This document shows, one piece after another, positions 17,494 through 24,542 of a DNA stretch of 64,000 nt (position 1 is the stretch's first letter; every line of letters begins with the position of its first letter). The translations under genes were made by a program, and so were the position numbers. The stretch is taken from NCBI RefSeq assembly GCF_029215985.1, contig NZ_JAEMVC010000001.1, forward strand, positions 1-64,000, read 5' to 3'. The DNA comes from Sulfurimonas sp. SAG-AH-194-C21 (GTDB taxonomy: Bacteria; Campylobacterota; Campylobacteria; Campylobacterales; Sulfurimonadaceae). Below the pieces are notes generated by a model, which saw only the letters and a list, made by a program, of their open reading frames with translations, was not told the origin of the DNA and searched no databases.

Positions 17494-18012
17494 TTACTTT
17501 ATTTTGTTTATTTTGAGTACAAACTCAACTTCAGGTTGTGAAATATGTAACTCTTTAGAGATAGTCTCAACGGACACACCCTGCTTAAAAAGTGAAAGGA
17601 TCTTTTCATCATCGTTTCCATGTACTGAAGTTGGAATACTTATCTGTTTTACACCACTTTCTAAATTAGTTATACGGTTTGCAACTTCTGTATCGATGGC
17701 GTTAATGTTATCTTGAAGTTGTTTTAAGCCTAAACTAAGAGGTTGAACCATGTCATACACACTGCGTTCTATCTCTTCATATATCGCTTCATCATTCATT
17801 CGTTGTGAATTTTCTTTGATGCTTCCCTGAGTTTCAGTCAGGTTCTTTTTGAGATAAAAAAGCTCACGGTTCATCTCTTCTACAACACTAGCAACCGAGC
17901 GAATATTTCGAGTATAACTCGCATCTTTTGCATACACATAATAAAGTAAGTAAAGGATGATTCCCGCCATTACAACAACTACATATTCTATATTAAACTG
18001 TAAGTAATTCAC
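17494..18012 (-). CDS. Membrane-anchored coiled-coil protein with C-terminal helix-turn-helix
   Basis: Function not recognised. From the GTG at 18012, which overlaps the previous stop as TAGTG and follows AAGAGAG, the protein has 172 residues. A membrane helix (YVVVVMAGIILYLLYYVYA) is near the N-terminus, followed by a coiled coil (about 40-115) with many Glu, Gln and Asn. The C-terminus SLFKQGVSVETISKELHISQPEVEFVLKI is a predicted helix-turn-helix. An upstream GTG at 18075 would add 21 residues overlapping the neighbour. Position between mqnP and ftsW hints at an envelope or division role, which is inference. Confidence 0.65.
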   Translation of the reverse strand: MNYLQFNIEYVVVVMAGIILYLLYYVYAKDASYTRNIRSVASVVEEMNRELFYLKKNLTETQGSIKENSQRMNDEAIYEEIERSVYDMVQPLSLGLKQLQDNINAIDTEVANRITNLESGVKQISIPTSVHGNDDEKILSLFKQGVSVETISKELHISQPEVEFVLKINKIK

Positions 18013-18533
18013 TATTTTTTCTCTCTTGCTTCTCGGATTAGGACTCTTTCTCTTGCTGTCATATATGCATTCCACTCTTTTTCATCTCTATCGTGCATCT
18101 TTATTATCTTTGCTAAAGTACTGCTTTGTGCTTCAAAGAACACACCAACATCATGCTTGGGATAAATTGGCATCTCAATCCGACCATAATAAAGTGTTCC
18201 CTCTTCTAAAATCTCAGTCTCCATCTTGAAGTACTCAAAACCTATAGACTCTATGGCAGATGCACAAATAAGTGAGACCCGTTTAGGCACTTCATCTTTT
18301 AAAAACATCTCAAGCGAATCTATCTTTCTATGTAACTCAACTACAAGTTCTAAAAGGATAGGGTCTGTTTCTCGTGTATCCCCTTTTGCTTTAGCAAGTT
18401 TTAACCACTGGCTAATAGGATCTTCATCGGATTCACTTAACTGCTGATACTCTCTTTCATATACTTCTTTGTCTATATTTTCTTCACTAAAACAGATGCT
18501 AATAGGAGCTTTTACTAAACGCGGAGTACTCAT
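18012..18533 (-). CDS. Conserved hypothetical protein, soluble, upstream of ftsW
   Basis: 173 residues with no membrane helix or signal peptide. The middle (about residues 85-140) reads VSLICASAIESIGFEYF, GTLYYGRIEMPIYPKHDVGVFFEA, a beta-rich pattern that faintly recalls PilZ-like barrels, but the RxxxR and DxSxxG motifs needed to bind c-di-GMP are not visible. The C-terminus is helical and charged (WNAYMTARERVLIREAREKK). It overlaps mqnP by four bases and the next gene by one, so all are coupled. No function is assigned. Confidence 0.65.
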   Translation of the reverse strand: MSTPRLVKAPISICFSEENIDKEVYEREYQQLSESDEDPISQWLKLAKAKGDTRETDPILLELVVELHRKIDSLEMFLKDEVPKRVSLICASAIESIGFEYFKMETEILEEGTLYYGRIEMPIYPKHDVGVFFEAQSSTLAKIIKMHDRDEKEWNAYMTARERVLIREAREKK

Positions 18534-19393
18534 GAGATAATCCTATCTAAAACGATTAAAATAAAAAATGCGACTCCGAGATAACCATTGACCGTAAAAA
18601 AAGCACGGTCTATTTGTGTAAAGTCACGGCGTACTAATTTTTGCTCATAGGCTAAAACGAAAGCACTTCCAAATGCAGCGACATAAGCTATGGAGCCTAA
18701 GTTTGCCTTATATACAAAAAGTGTCCAAAAAAGGACGGTAAGTGTATGAAACAGTGCGGATATAAGTAGTGTTGTCTCCGAGCCATACTTCGCAGGAATA
18801 GAGTGCAGACCTTTTTCTTTGTCAAACTCTATATCTTGCAGTGAGTAAAGCAGGTCAAAACCAGACACCCAAAACACAACACCTAAACTTAGGAAGATAG
18901 ACCACAGAGGGATAGTAGCACTAACTGCAATCACACCAGCAATAGGAGCAAGTCCGAGAGAAATACCTAAAACAATATGTGCTAAAGAGGAGAAACGCTT
19001 AAAGTATGAGTATGAGCCCAAAACAAATAAAATAGGTAGACTCACCTTTAATGCTAAGGGATTTATCATATAAGCAACTCCTACAAAGACCATTGCATTT
19101 ATTACAATAAAAAGTAAGATATTTTTTGCATTTAAACGACCATCTACATTTGGTCTATCAGCTGTTCTTGGATTTTGTGCATCTATGTCACGATCTGCAT
19201 AACGGTTTACACCCATAGCGAAATTTCTAGCACTCAATGCGGCTAAAACACCCAAAGTCAGAAGCATAAAACCAAACCAACCATCTGCAGCTACAACCAT
19301 AGCAATAAAGATAAAAGGCAAGGAAAAGATAGAGTGTTTAAACATTACTAACTCGTTAAAATCTTTTGCTTTTTGGATAACTCTTTGCAACAT
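18530..19393 (-). CDS. mqnP: UbiA-family prenyltransferase, menaquinone (futalosine pathway) type
   Basis: 287 residues, polytopic. Two aspartate-rich motifs of UbiA prenyltransferases are present: NRYADRDIDAQNPRTADRP and the second, DIEFDKEKGLHSIPAKYG, which bind the prenyl diphosphate through magnesium. In Campylobacterota the menaquinone pathway is the futalosine one and MqnP adds the polyprenyl tail to 1,4-dihydroxy-6-naphthoate; mqnC is also in this window at 37616. A 4-hydroxybenzoate role (UbiA) is unlikely in an organism making menaquinone. First gene of the operon leading to ftsW and murG; ATG preceded by GGGAAGA. Confidence 0.87.
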   Translation of the reverse strand: MLQRVIQKAKDFNELVMFKHSIFSLPFIFIAMVVAADGWFGFMLLTLGVLAALSARNFAMGVNRYADRDIDAQNPRTADRPNVDGRLNAKNILLFIVINAMVFVGVAYMINPLALKVSLPILFVLGSYSYFKRFSSLAHIVLGISLGLAPIAGVIAVSATIPLWSIFLSLGVVFWVSGFDLLYSLQDIEFDKEKGLHSIPAKYGSETTLLISALFHTLTVLFWTLFVYKANLGSIAYVAAFGSAFVLAYEQKLVRRDFTQIDRAFFTVNGYLGVAFFILIVLDRIIS

Positions 19394-19447
19394 TCTTCCC
19401 TTTGTATATAATTATTAGTTATTTTATCTAAAAGAGCTTTAAAATGA

Positions 19448-19453
19448 TATAAT
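19448..19453 (+). promoter_or_regulatory. -10 box TATAAT, probable leaderless start of miaA
   Basis: TGATATAAT is followed by six bases (TTCGTT) and the miaA ATG. No Shine-Dalgarno motif can fit in a transcript that starts at the ATG. Confidence 0.6.
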
Positions 19454-19459
19454 TTCGTT

Positions 19460-20350
19460 ATGAAACAACTTGCAATCATTGGGCCAACTGCATCAGGGAA
19501 GAGTAATTTAGCAATAAAAATCGCACTAAAAATGGATGCTTATATACTCTCAATAGACTCTCTTAGTATTTATAAAGAGATTGATATAGTCTCTGCAAAA
19601 CCCTCCAAAGAAGAACTTGCACTAGTGAAGCACTTTGGTATAAATGTTTTAAAACCTGATGAGTACTTTAGTGTAGATATTTTCATATCTCTGTATAAAG
19701 AAGTAGTAAAAAGTTGTAAAGAAAATACTAAAAACCTTGTTATAGTTGGTGGAACATCTTTTTATCTAAAATCATTAATGCAAGGGCTTTCTACACTTCC
19801 TTACATATCTCAAGAGATAAAAGAGAAAGTCAAACAGCAGTTAAAGGACTTACCTACTTGTTATGAATTACTTCTACAAAAAGATGCTTTATACATGAAA
19901 AAAATCGATAAGAATGATAGCTATAGGATAGAAAAAGCCTTACTTATTTATGAAGCTTCACGAATCACACCAACACAATGGTTTAAGGAAAATCCACCCC
20001 AACCCATCATCCAAAATATGCCAATTTACAACATAGAAGTATCGCGTGACACAATCCGTGAACGTATTAAAAAACGTACAGCTAGTATGCTTGAGACGGG
20101 CTTGATAGATGAAGTTTGTGCACTTGAGAGTAAGTACTCGCGTTTACCACAATCAATGAAAAGTATTGGAATAGTTGAAGTCTTAGATTTTCTTGATGGA
20201 AAAGTAGAGGAAGAGGAGATGTGTGAGTTAATATCAATTCACACCGCACAACTCGCTAAACGCCAACAAACTTTTAATAAAACACAGTTTGATGGACTTA
20301 TATCTGCTCCATTAGAAGAGCTTGAAGAGATTATCCTTACTAAGTTTTAG
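19460..20350 (+). CDS. miaA: tRNA dimethylallyltransferase
   Basis: 296 residues. The P-loop IGPTASGKSNLAIKIA is at residues 7-22, followed by LSIDSLSIYKEIDIVSAKPS, IVGGTSFYLKSLMQGL and DSYRIEKALLIYE, all MiaA motifs. The enzyme adds dimethylallyl to A37 of tRNAs reading UNN codons. The C-terminal HTAQLAKRQQTFNKTQF matches the family. DSLSIYKE instead of the more usual DSMQVYRG is typical of this phylum. Appears to be translated from a leaderless mRNA. Confidence 0.95.
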   Translation: MKQLAIIGPTASGKSNLAIKIALKMDAYILSIDSLSIYKEIDIVSAKPSKEELALVKHFGINVLKPDEYFSVDIFISLYKEVVKSCKENTKNLVIVGGTSFYLKSLMQGLSTLPYISQEIKEKVKQQLKDLPTCYELLLQKDALYMKKIDKNDSYRIEKALLIYEASRITPTQWFKENPPQPIIQNMPIYNIEVSRDTIRERIKKRTASMLETGLIDEVCALESKYSRLPQSMKSIGIVEVLDFLDGKVEEEEMCELISIHTAQLAKRQQTFNKTQFDGLISAPLEELEEIILTKF

Positions 20351-20353
20351 AAG

Positions 20354-20701
20354 TTACAGAGCCAAATGCATTAGAAGTTTTCTATTTACCTCTGATATTT
20401 CTTCTTCACTTAACTCTGTTAATAAGCTTTCTAACTTAATTCGTGACATATCTAAAGTGCAAAGCTCATTAATGCAGATTTCACTTCTCTCTTCTAATTT
20501 ATCGCGTTTTTCGATACAAACTCGCAAGTTACCTTGACTGATTCTCGAAGTAAGTGGAATTAATGTCACTCCTTTAAAATCTACTTTATCAATGTTTCTG
20601 TTTGCTATGTCATTTTGGATGATAAGTGCTGGTCTTACCTTTCCAAACTCACTGTTGTACTTTTTTCCAAAATTTACTAGGTATATCTCACCGCGTTTCA
20701 T
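20354..20701 (-). CDS. MazF/PemK family mRNA interferase toxin
   Basis: 115 residues beginning MKRGEIYLVNFGKKYNSEFGKVRPALIIQND, the classic MazF/PemK start with the RPxLI(I/V)QN strand, followed by LIPLTSRI and a conserved serine/threonine and arginine environment. The C-terminal half (ICINELCTLDMSRI) matches the dimer interface of the fold. It is a sequence-specific endoribonuclease by family. The start is one base beyond the antitoxin stop overlap (ATG overlapping TAATG), so translation is coupled to the antitoxin. Confidence 0.88.
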   Translation of the reverse strand: MKRGEIYLVNFGKKYNSEFGKVRPALIIQNDIANRNIDKVDFKGVTLIPLTSRISQGNLRVCIEKRDKLEERSEICINELCTLDMSRIKLESLLTELSEEEISEVNRKLLMHLAL

Positions 20702-20949
20702 TATGCCAACTCTTCTACTATCTCTTCTATCTCTAAAAATTCACTAAAAGACTCTTCTGAAAGTGCCTCTTTGTTTTGGATAATGTAGAGTTCATCTTCT
20801 ATCTTTTCACGCAGTTGTTCATATAATGCATAAGGGAATACTACACTTTTTATAATATGTTTTTTTGCATCTTCCACAAAAGTAATATCTTTTGGTTGAG
20901 TAATATACGAGGGAGTTTTTATTATATCTTTTGAGGCTATAGTAATCAT
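20701..20949 (-). CDS. Antitoxin of the MazF-type system
   Basis: 82 residues; sequence not assignable to a named antitoxin family with confidence. The first half (ITIASKDIIKTPSYITQPKDITFVED, KSVVFPYALYEQLREKIEDEL) is probably the DNA-binding or dimerisation part, and the acidic C-terminus (SFSEFLEIEEIVEELA) is suited to binding the basic groove of MazF. It is first in the operon, overlaps the toxin by one base, and has AAGGA nine bases upstream. A strong promoter overlapping a palindrome lies just upstream, consistent with autoregulation. Confidence 0.8.
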   Translation of the reverse strand: MITIASKDIIKTPSYITQPKDITFVEDAKKHIIKSVVFPYALYEQLREKIEDELYIIQNKEALSEESFSEFLEIEEIVEELA

Positions 20950-20975
20950 TTTAATATCCTTAAATAAACTACTAT

Positions 20976-21004
20976 ATTATACTACTTTAAAAGTAGTGTG
21001 TCAA
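20976..21004 (-). promoter_or_regulatory. Consensus sigma-70 promoter with operator palindrome in the spacer (toxin-antitoxin operon)
   Basis: Read on the minus strand: TTGACA (21004-20999), a 17-base spacer, TATAAT (20981-20976). The spacer is filled by the palindrome ACTACTTT-T-AAAGTAGT (20981-20997) and another GTAGT half-site follows the -10 box. This is the only near-perfect two-box promoter I see in the window. The antitoxin complex probably binds the palindrome and blocks RNA polymerase. Confidence 0.75.
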
Positions 21005-21020
21005 ATATTAAAATTACAAA

Positions 21021-21037
21021 GAGAGGACTATCCTCTC
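21021..21037 (-). terminator. Terminator hairpin whose loop is the ppiC-like stop codon
   Basis: On the minus strand GAGAGGA and TCCTCTC form a seven-pair GC-containing stem around the loop TAG, the stop codon of the parvulin gene. TTTGTAATTTTAA follows. The stem overlaps the last codons of the gene. Confidence 0.65.
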
Positions 21038-21306
21038 GCAGTAACTTCTAGTAGGTGGTAACCAAACTGAGTTTTAACTGGTCCATATACTACACCTACA
21101 TCAGCGTTAAACACGACTTTATCAAACTCAGGAACCATTTGTCCTGGACTAAACTTACCTAAGTCTCCACCATCAGCTGATGAAGGACAAGTTGAGTTTG
21201 TTTTTGCTGCATCTTCAAACGCTATGCCACCCTCTATTTCTGTTTTTAGATTATTACATTTTTCTTCACTATCTACTAGTATATGTCTTGCTGTTGCCCA
21301 TGCCAT
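21028..21306 (-). CDS. Small parvulin-type peptidyl-prolyl isomerase (PpiC-like)
   Basis: 92 residues from the ATG at 21306, which has AAGGAA seven bases upstream; an upstream in-frame ATG at 21339 would add 11 residues without a good ribosome site. Motifs ATARHILVDSEEKC, GGDLGKFSPGQMVPEFDKVVF and VKTQFGYHLLEV are those of single-domain cytoplasmic parvulins such as E. coli PpiC (93 residues). No signal peptide, so cytoplasmic. Confidence 0.9.
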   Translation of the reverse strand: MAWATARHILVDSEEKCNNLKTEIEGGIAFEDAAKTNSTCPSSADGGDLGKFSPGQMVPEFDKVVFNADVGVVYGPVKTQFGYHLLEVTARG

Positions 21307-21446
21307 ATTTATTTCCTTAATTTTTTTGTAATTATACACAAATTTTTTTACTTTAATATTTATTAATCTCTTGTGCTAAATTTTTCACTATTGTAAATAT
21401 AAACTATCTAGTGTATCATTGCACAACAATAAAAAAGGATTAAATA

Positions 21447-21953
21447 ATGATGAAAATTATTACAGCACTAACACTTGCACTACTTTTTGTAGCTTGTGGT
21501 GCAAAAGAAGAAAACACTCAAAATGTTGAGGCAAAACTTGTAGTTGGTAAAAGTTTAAGTGGTTTAACACTTCAAGATCAGTTTGAAAAAGAGCATACAC
21601 TTAAGAAAAATACTAAGAAAGTAATTTTTGCTTTTGCTAAAGATGCGGCACATATATGCAATGACTACTTTGAGACTCAAGAAGCATCATACCTTTCACA
21701 ATATAATGTTGAGTTTATCGCAGATGTAAGTGCAGCACCTTCAATTATCAAAAGTCTTTTTATTCTTCCGGGACTCAAAGATTTTAAACATACAGTTTTA
21801 CTTTTAAACGAAAAAAGTGTTGCTGCTCCATTTAGAAAAGATATGGATACTGAGAAGATAACAGTTGTTTACCTCGATGATGGAAAGATTAAAAGTATCA
21901 TGACAATCAATGCAAAAGAAGAGCTTAAAAGTACTATCGAAGCGACTAAGTAA
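21447..21953 (+). CDS. Putative lipoprotein, thioredoxin-like fold suspected
   Basis: 168 residues. The signal sequence ends in a lipobox LLFVACG, so the mature protein is probably lipidated at Cys17. The mature part contains GKSLSGLTLQDQFEKEHTL and VIFAFAKDAAHICNDYF, which recalls the start of a thioredoxin-like domain, but no CxxC redox motif is present; LLLNEKSVAAPFRKD and VVYLDDGKIKSI follow. An electron-transfer role is therefore not supported. AAAAAGGA precedes tandem ATG codons. Confidence 0.6.
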   Translation: MMKIITALTLALLFVACGAKEENTQNVEAKLVVGKSLSGLTLQDQFEKEHTLKKNTKKVIFAFAKDAAHICNDYFETQEASYLSQYNVEFIADVSAAPSIIKSLFILPGLKDFKHTVLLLNEKSVAAPFRKDMDTEKITVVYLDDGKIKSIMTINAKEELKSTIEATK

Positions 21954-21974
21954 AAAAAATACTAGCAAACTAAC

Positions 21975-22004
21975 AAGAGTTAGAAAACTTCTTTAACTCT
22001 TTTT
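21975..22004. terminator. Bidirectional terminator between the 21447 gene and the kinase cluster
   Basis: AAGAGTTA and TAACTCTT pair around an eleven-base loop, with T5 on the plus strand side and A-rich sequence on the other. It overlaps the last codons of the kinase gene. Confidence 0.6.
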
Positions 22005-24476
22005 AGCTGTAAAATCTTGAACAGTTGAGATAAAAATATTTTTATCTAAAGGTTTAGTAAGATACCCATCCATTCCTGCATCTAAAAACTTTTCTCTATC
22101 TCCTCTAAATGCATTTGCCGTTAGGGCTACAATTGGTGTATGTTGAAGGTTCTGCTCTTTTTCATAACGAAGTATCTCTTGTGTGGCTTTAATTCCATTC
22201 ATGTTAGGCATATTTTCATCCATGAAAACCAAATTATATTTACTACTTTTAAACATTTCAATCGCTTCTAGTCCATCATTAGCAATATCAAATTTAATAT
22301 TTACCTTTTTAAATATGACTCTCATAAAAAGCTGGTTACTCTTGTTGTCTTCAACTAGAAGTATTTTTAGATGAGAAAAATCAACATGTTTATTTACTAT
22401 TTTTGGAGTACTAACAGACTTTCCTATTTGTAGCGGTAGTGAAAAATAGAACTCACTCCCCTCACCTAATTTACTTTTAACATTAAGTTTTCCACCCATT
22501 AGATTCACTAATGAGCTTGATATTGAAAGTCCTAAGCCTGTGCCACCATACTTACGAGTAGTTGATATATCGGCTTGCGTAAATGACTCAAAAATTGTTT
22601 TTTGATACTCTTGGCTTATCCCTATTCCCTCATCTATTACAGATATACATAAGGCTTTATCTTCATACTTGAGATTTAAGTATATATTTTTATTTTCGGC
22701 TGTAAATTTGATAGCATTACTTAAAAGATTATTTATAACCTGTTTGATACGTAAAGGATCACCAACTAAAGCCTCTGGCATATTCTCAAAAGTAACATGT
22801 AACTGTATACTTTTTTCACTACACTTACTTGAAAAAAGATCTCTTGTCGCATTAAATTCATTGACTGGATTAAAGTCATGATAGTCAATATCTAGCTTAC
22901 CACTTTCAATTTTAGAAAAATCCAATATATCGTTAATAATTTGGAGCAGTGATTTACTAGAGTTGTCTATAATGTCTAAGTAATTAAGATTTTCATGCTC
23001 CTCTTTGAGTAGTTTTATAAAACCCATAATTGCATTGAGTGGTGTTCTTATCTCATGAGACATATTTGCTAAAAACTGCTCTTTAGATTTTTCAGCATCA
23101 ATCGAGTGTAAAATTGCTTGGTAACCTGCTAACTTGTTTTCTTCATTAAGTTTAGGGTATATGCTACACCTAACCCAATAAGAACCCACTTCTCTAAATT
23201 TATATTGACAGTCACCCTTCCAAATATTTCCGCTACTGAGCGTTTCTTTTATTTGAATATTTACTATATTATTTGTTTCATTTGTATGTAGCCTTGCAAA
23301 GGAAACACCTAAAAGTTCTTTTTTTGTGTAACCACTCATAACTAAGAGTGACTGTGTGATATAACTTATCTTACCATCTAAGTCACATTCCCATGCCATT
23401 ACATTGCTAGTAAAAAGTTCTACTTGACGTAAGAGGTCTAAGCTCAATTCGTTAATTTTACTTTCAGACTTGATTTGTTTCAATATAAAATAAAAGATAA
23501 GTAGCGAAATCAGTAATGAAAAGATTCGAATTAACTTAGATGTAAATAATATAGACTGAATTGTTTCTGAGTTAGTATAAGAGACAAACCATGCGACAGC
23601 CTCTTTGTTTATATTTTTCACAGGTAAAAATGAATATATTATTATATGCTTTCCATCACCAGAATAAGAAGAGAAGGCTTTTCCTGCTGCCATTTTGAAT
23701 AATATTGCTTTTTTCACACTTGTATCGTTTAATATCTTATGAGCACAAGGTCTCTTTTCCTTTTCTGAGAGAGTTTCAGCTAATACAAAACCTCTGTTTT
23801 CTACACTCTGAACATACTTTACAACTAAGTCGTTCTTTTTGAAAGTCTTATTTTCTATGAGTTTTTTATTTATTAAAAAACTTGCATGTAATTTCCTAGT
23901 ATTGTTTAAGTACTTTATAACATCATCACTTGAAAAAGATATCTCCATAGAACCAATATGTTCACTTCCTTTATATACTGGAAATATATTTCTAAAACCA
24001 TGAGATGTTCTTCCTTGCGAAAACACACCTAGTTGTTTTTTTGTTCTATTGGTATATTCAAAATCTTTTCTAATGCCAGTTAAATCATCTCCAAATTTAT
24101 CTACCTTATGCATACGTAAAAAAGAGATGTTATTTTTATCTACAAACTGTATTTGTAAGACCCCTTGTGTTTTCGCATCATTATAGTCTCTTAGGACTTG
24201 CATATATAATTTGGCTCTATTTTGTTTTTGTATCTTTGGACTGAGGCTTGTGTCTAGTAGTGTTGAGACATCGGAGCTTCGTAAAATATTTTTATGAATA
24301 GCAAACGCGATGTTTTTTTGAACAGACAAAAGTAGTTGATAATGTGTCGTTAAGGCATCAATATCTTCTTGAATTTCATCATTTGCGATGTTTTGTATAT
24401 TTTTTTCAGTTAAGATATAGACTATACTATTTGTAAGTAGTAATAGCATTAGTAGTAGTATTATTTTTTTCTTCAT
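21993..24476 (-). CDS. Membrane hybrid histidine kinase: periplasmic sensor (Cache-like)-PAS-HisKA-HATPase-REC
   Basis: 827 residues from the ATG at 24476; a TTG at 24509 would add 11. The first helix (IILLLMLLLLTNSIVYIL) and a second one (RIFSLLISLLIFYFILK) bracket about 290 periplasmic residues. This region has AKLYMQVLRDYNDAKTQGVLQIQFVDKNNISFLRMH and GFRNIFPVYKGSEHIGSMEISF, the pattern of double-Cache-like domains that bind small ligands. A PAS domain (MAWECDLDGKISYITQSLLVMSGY), HisKA with MSHEIRTPLNAIMGF, HATPase with DEGIGI and GTGLGLSIS, and a C-terminal receiver (LLVEDNKSNQ, VFMDENMPNMNG, TKPLDK) follow. Last gene of the signalling operon; no output domain, so it likely passes phosphate to the HPt protein at 31451. 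Confidence 0.9.
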   Translation of the reverse strand: MKKKIILLLMLLLLTNSIVYILTEKNIQNIANDEIQEDIDALTTHYQLLLSVQKNIAFAIHKNILRSSDVSTLLDTSLSPKIQKQNRAKLYMQVLRDYNDAKTQGVLQIQFVDKNNISFLRMHKVDKFGDDLTGIRKDFEYTNRTKKQLGVFSQGRTSHGFRNIFPVYKGSEHIGSMEISFSSDDVIKYLNNTRKLHASFLINKKLIENKTFKKNDLVVKYVQSVENRGFVLAETLSEKEKRPCAHKILNDTSVKKAILFKMAAGKAFSSYSGDGKHIIIYSFLPVKNINKEAVAWFVSYTNSETIQSILFTSKLIRIFSLLISLLIFYFILKQIKSESKINELSLDLLRQVELFTSNVMAWECDLDGKISYITQSLLVMSGYTKKELLGVSFARLHTNETNNIVNIQIKETLSSGNIWKGDCQYKFREVGSYWVRCSIYPKLNEENKLAGYQAILHSIDAEKSKEQFLANMSHEIRTPLNAIMGFIKLLKEEHENLNYLDIIDNSSKSLLQIINDILDFSKIESGKLDIDYHDFNPVNEFNATRDLFSSKCSEKSIQLHVTFENMPEALVGDPLRIKQVINNLLSNAIKFTAENKNIYLNLKYEDKALCISVIDEGIGISQEYQKTIFESFTQADISTTRKYGGTGLGLSISSSLVNLMGGKLNVKSKLGEGSEFYFSLPLQIGKSVSTPKIVNKHVDFSHLKILLVEDNKSNQLFMRVIFKKVNIKFDIANDGLEAIEMFKSSKYNLVFMDENMPNMNGIKATQEILRYEKEQNLQHTPIVALTANAFRGDREKFLDAGMDGYLTKPLDKNIFISTVQDFTAKKS

Positions 24477-24542
24477 GTTCGGAATTTTACTATAAGTCTT
24501 TAAATACAAAACTTTAAAAATTAAAAAACAAAAATATTTTAG

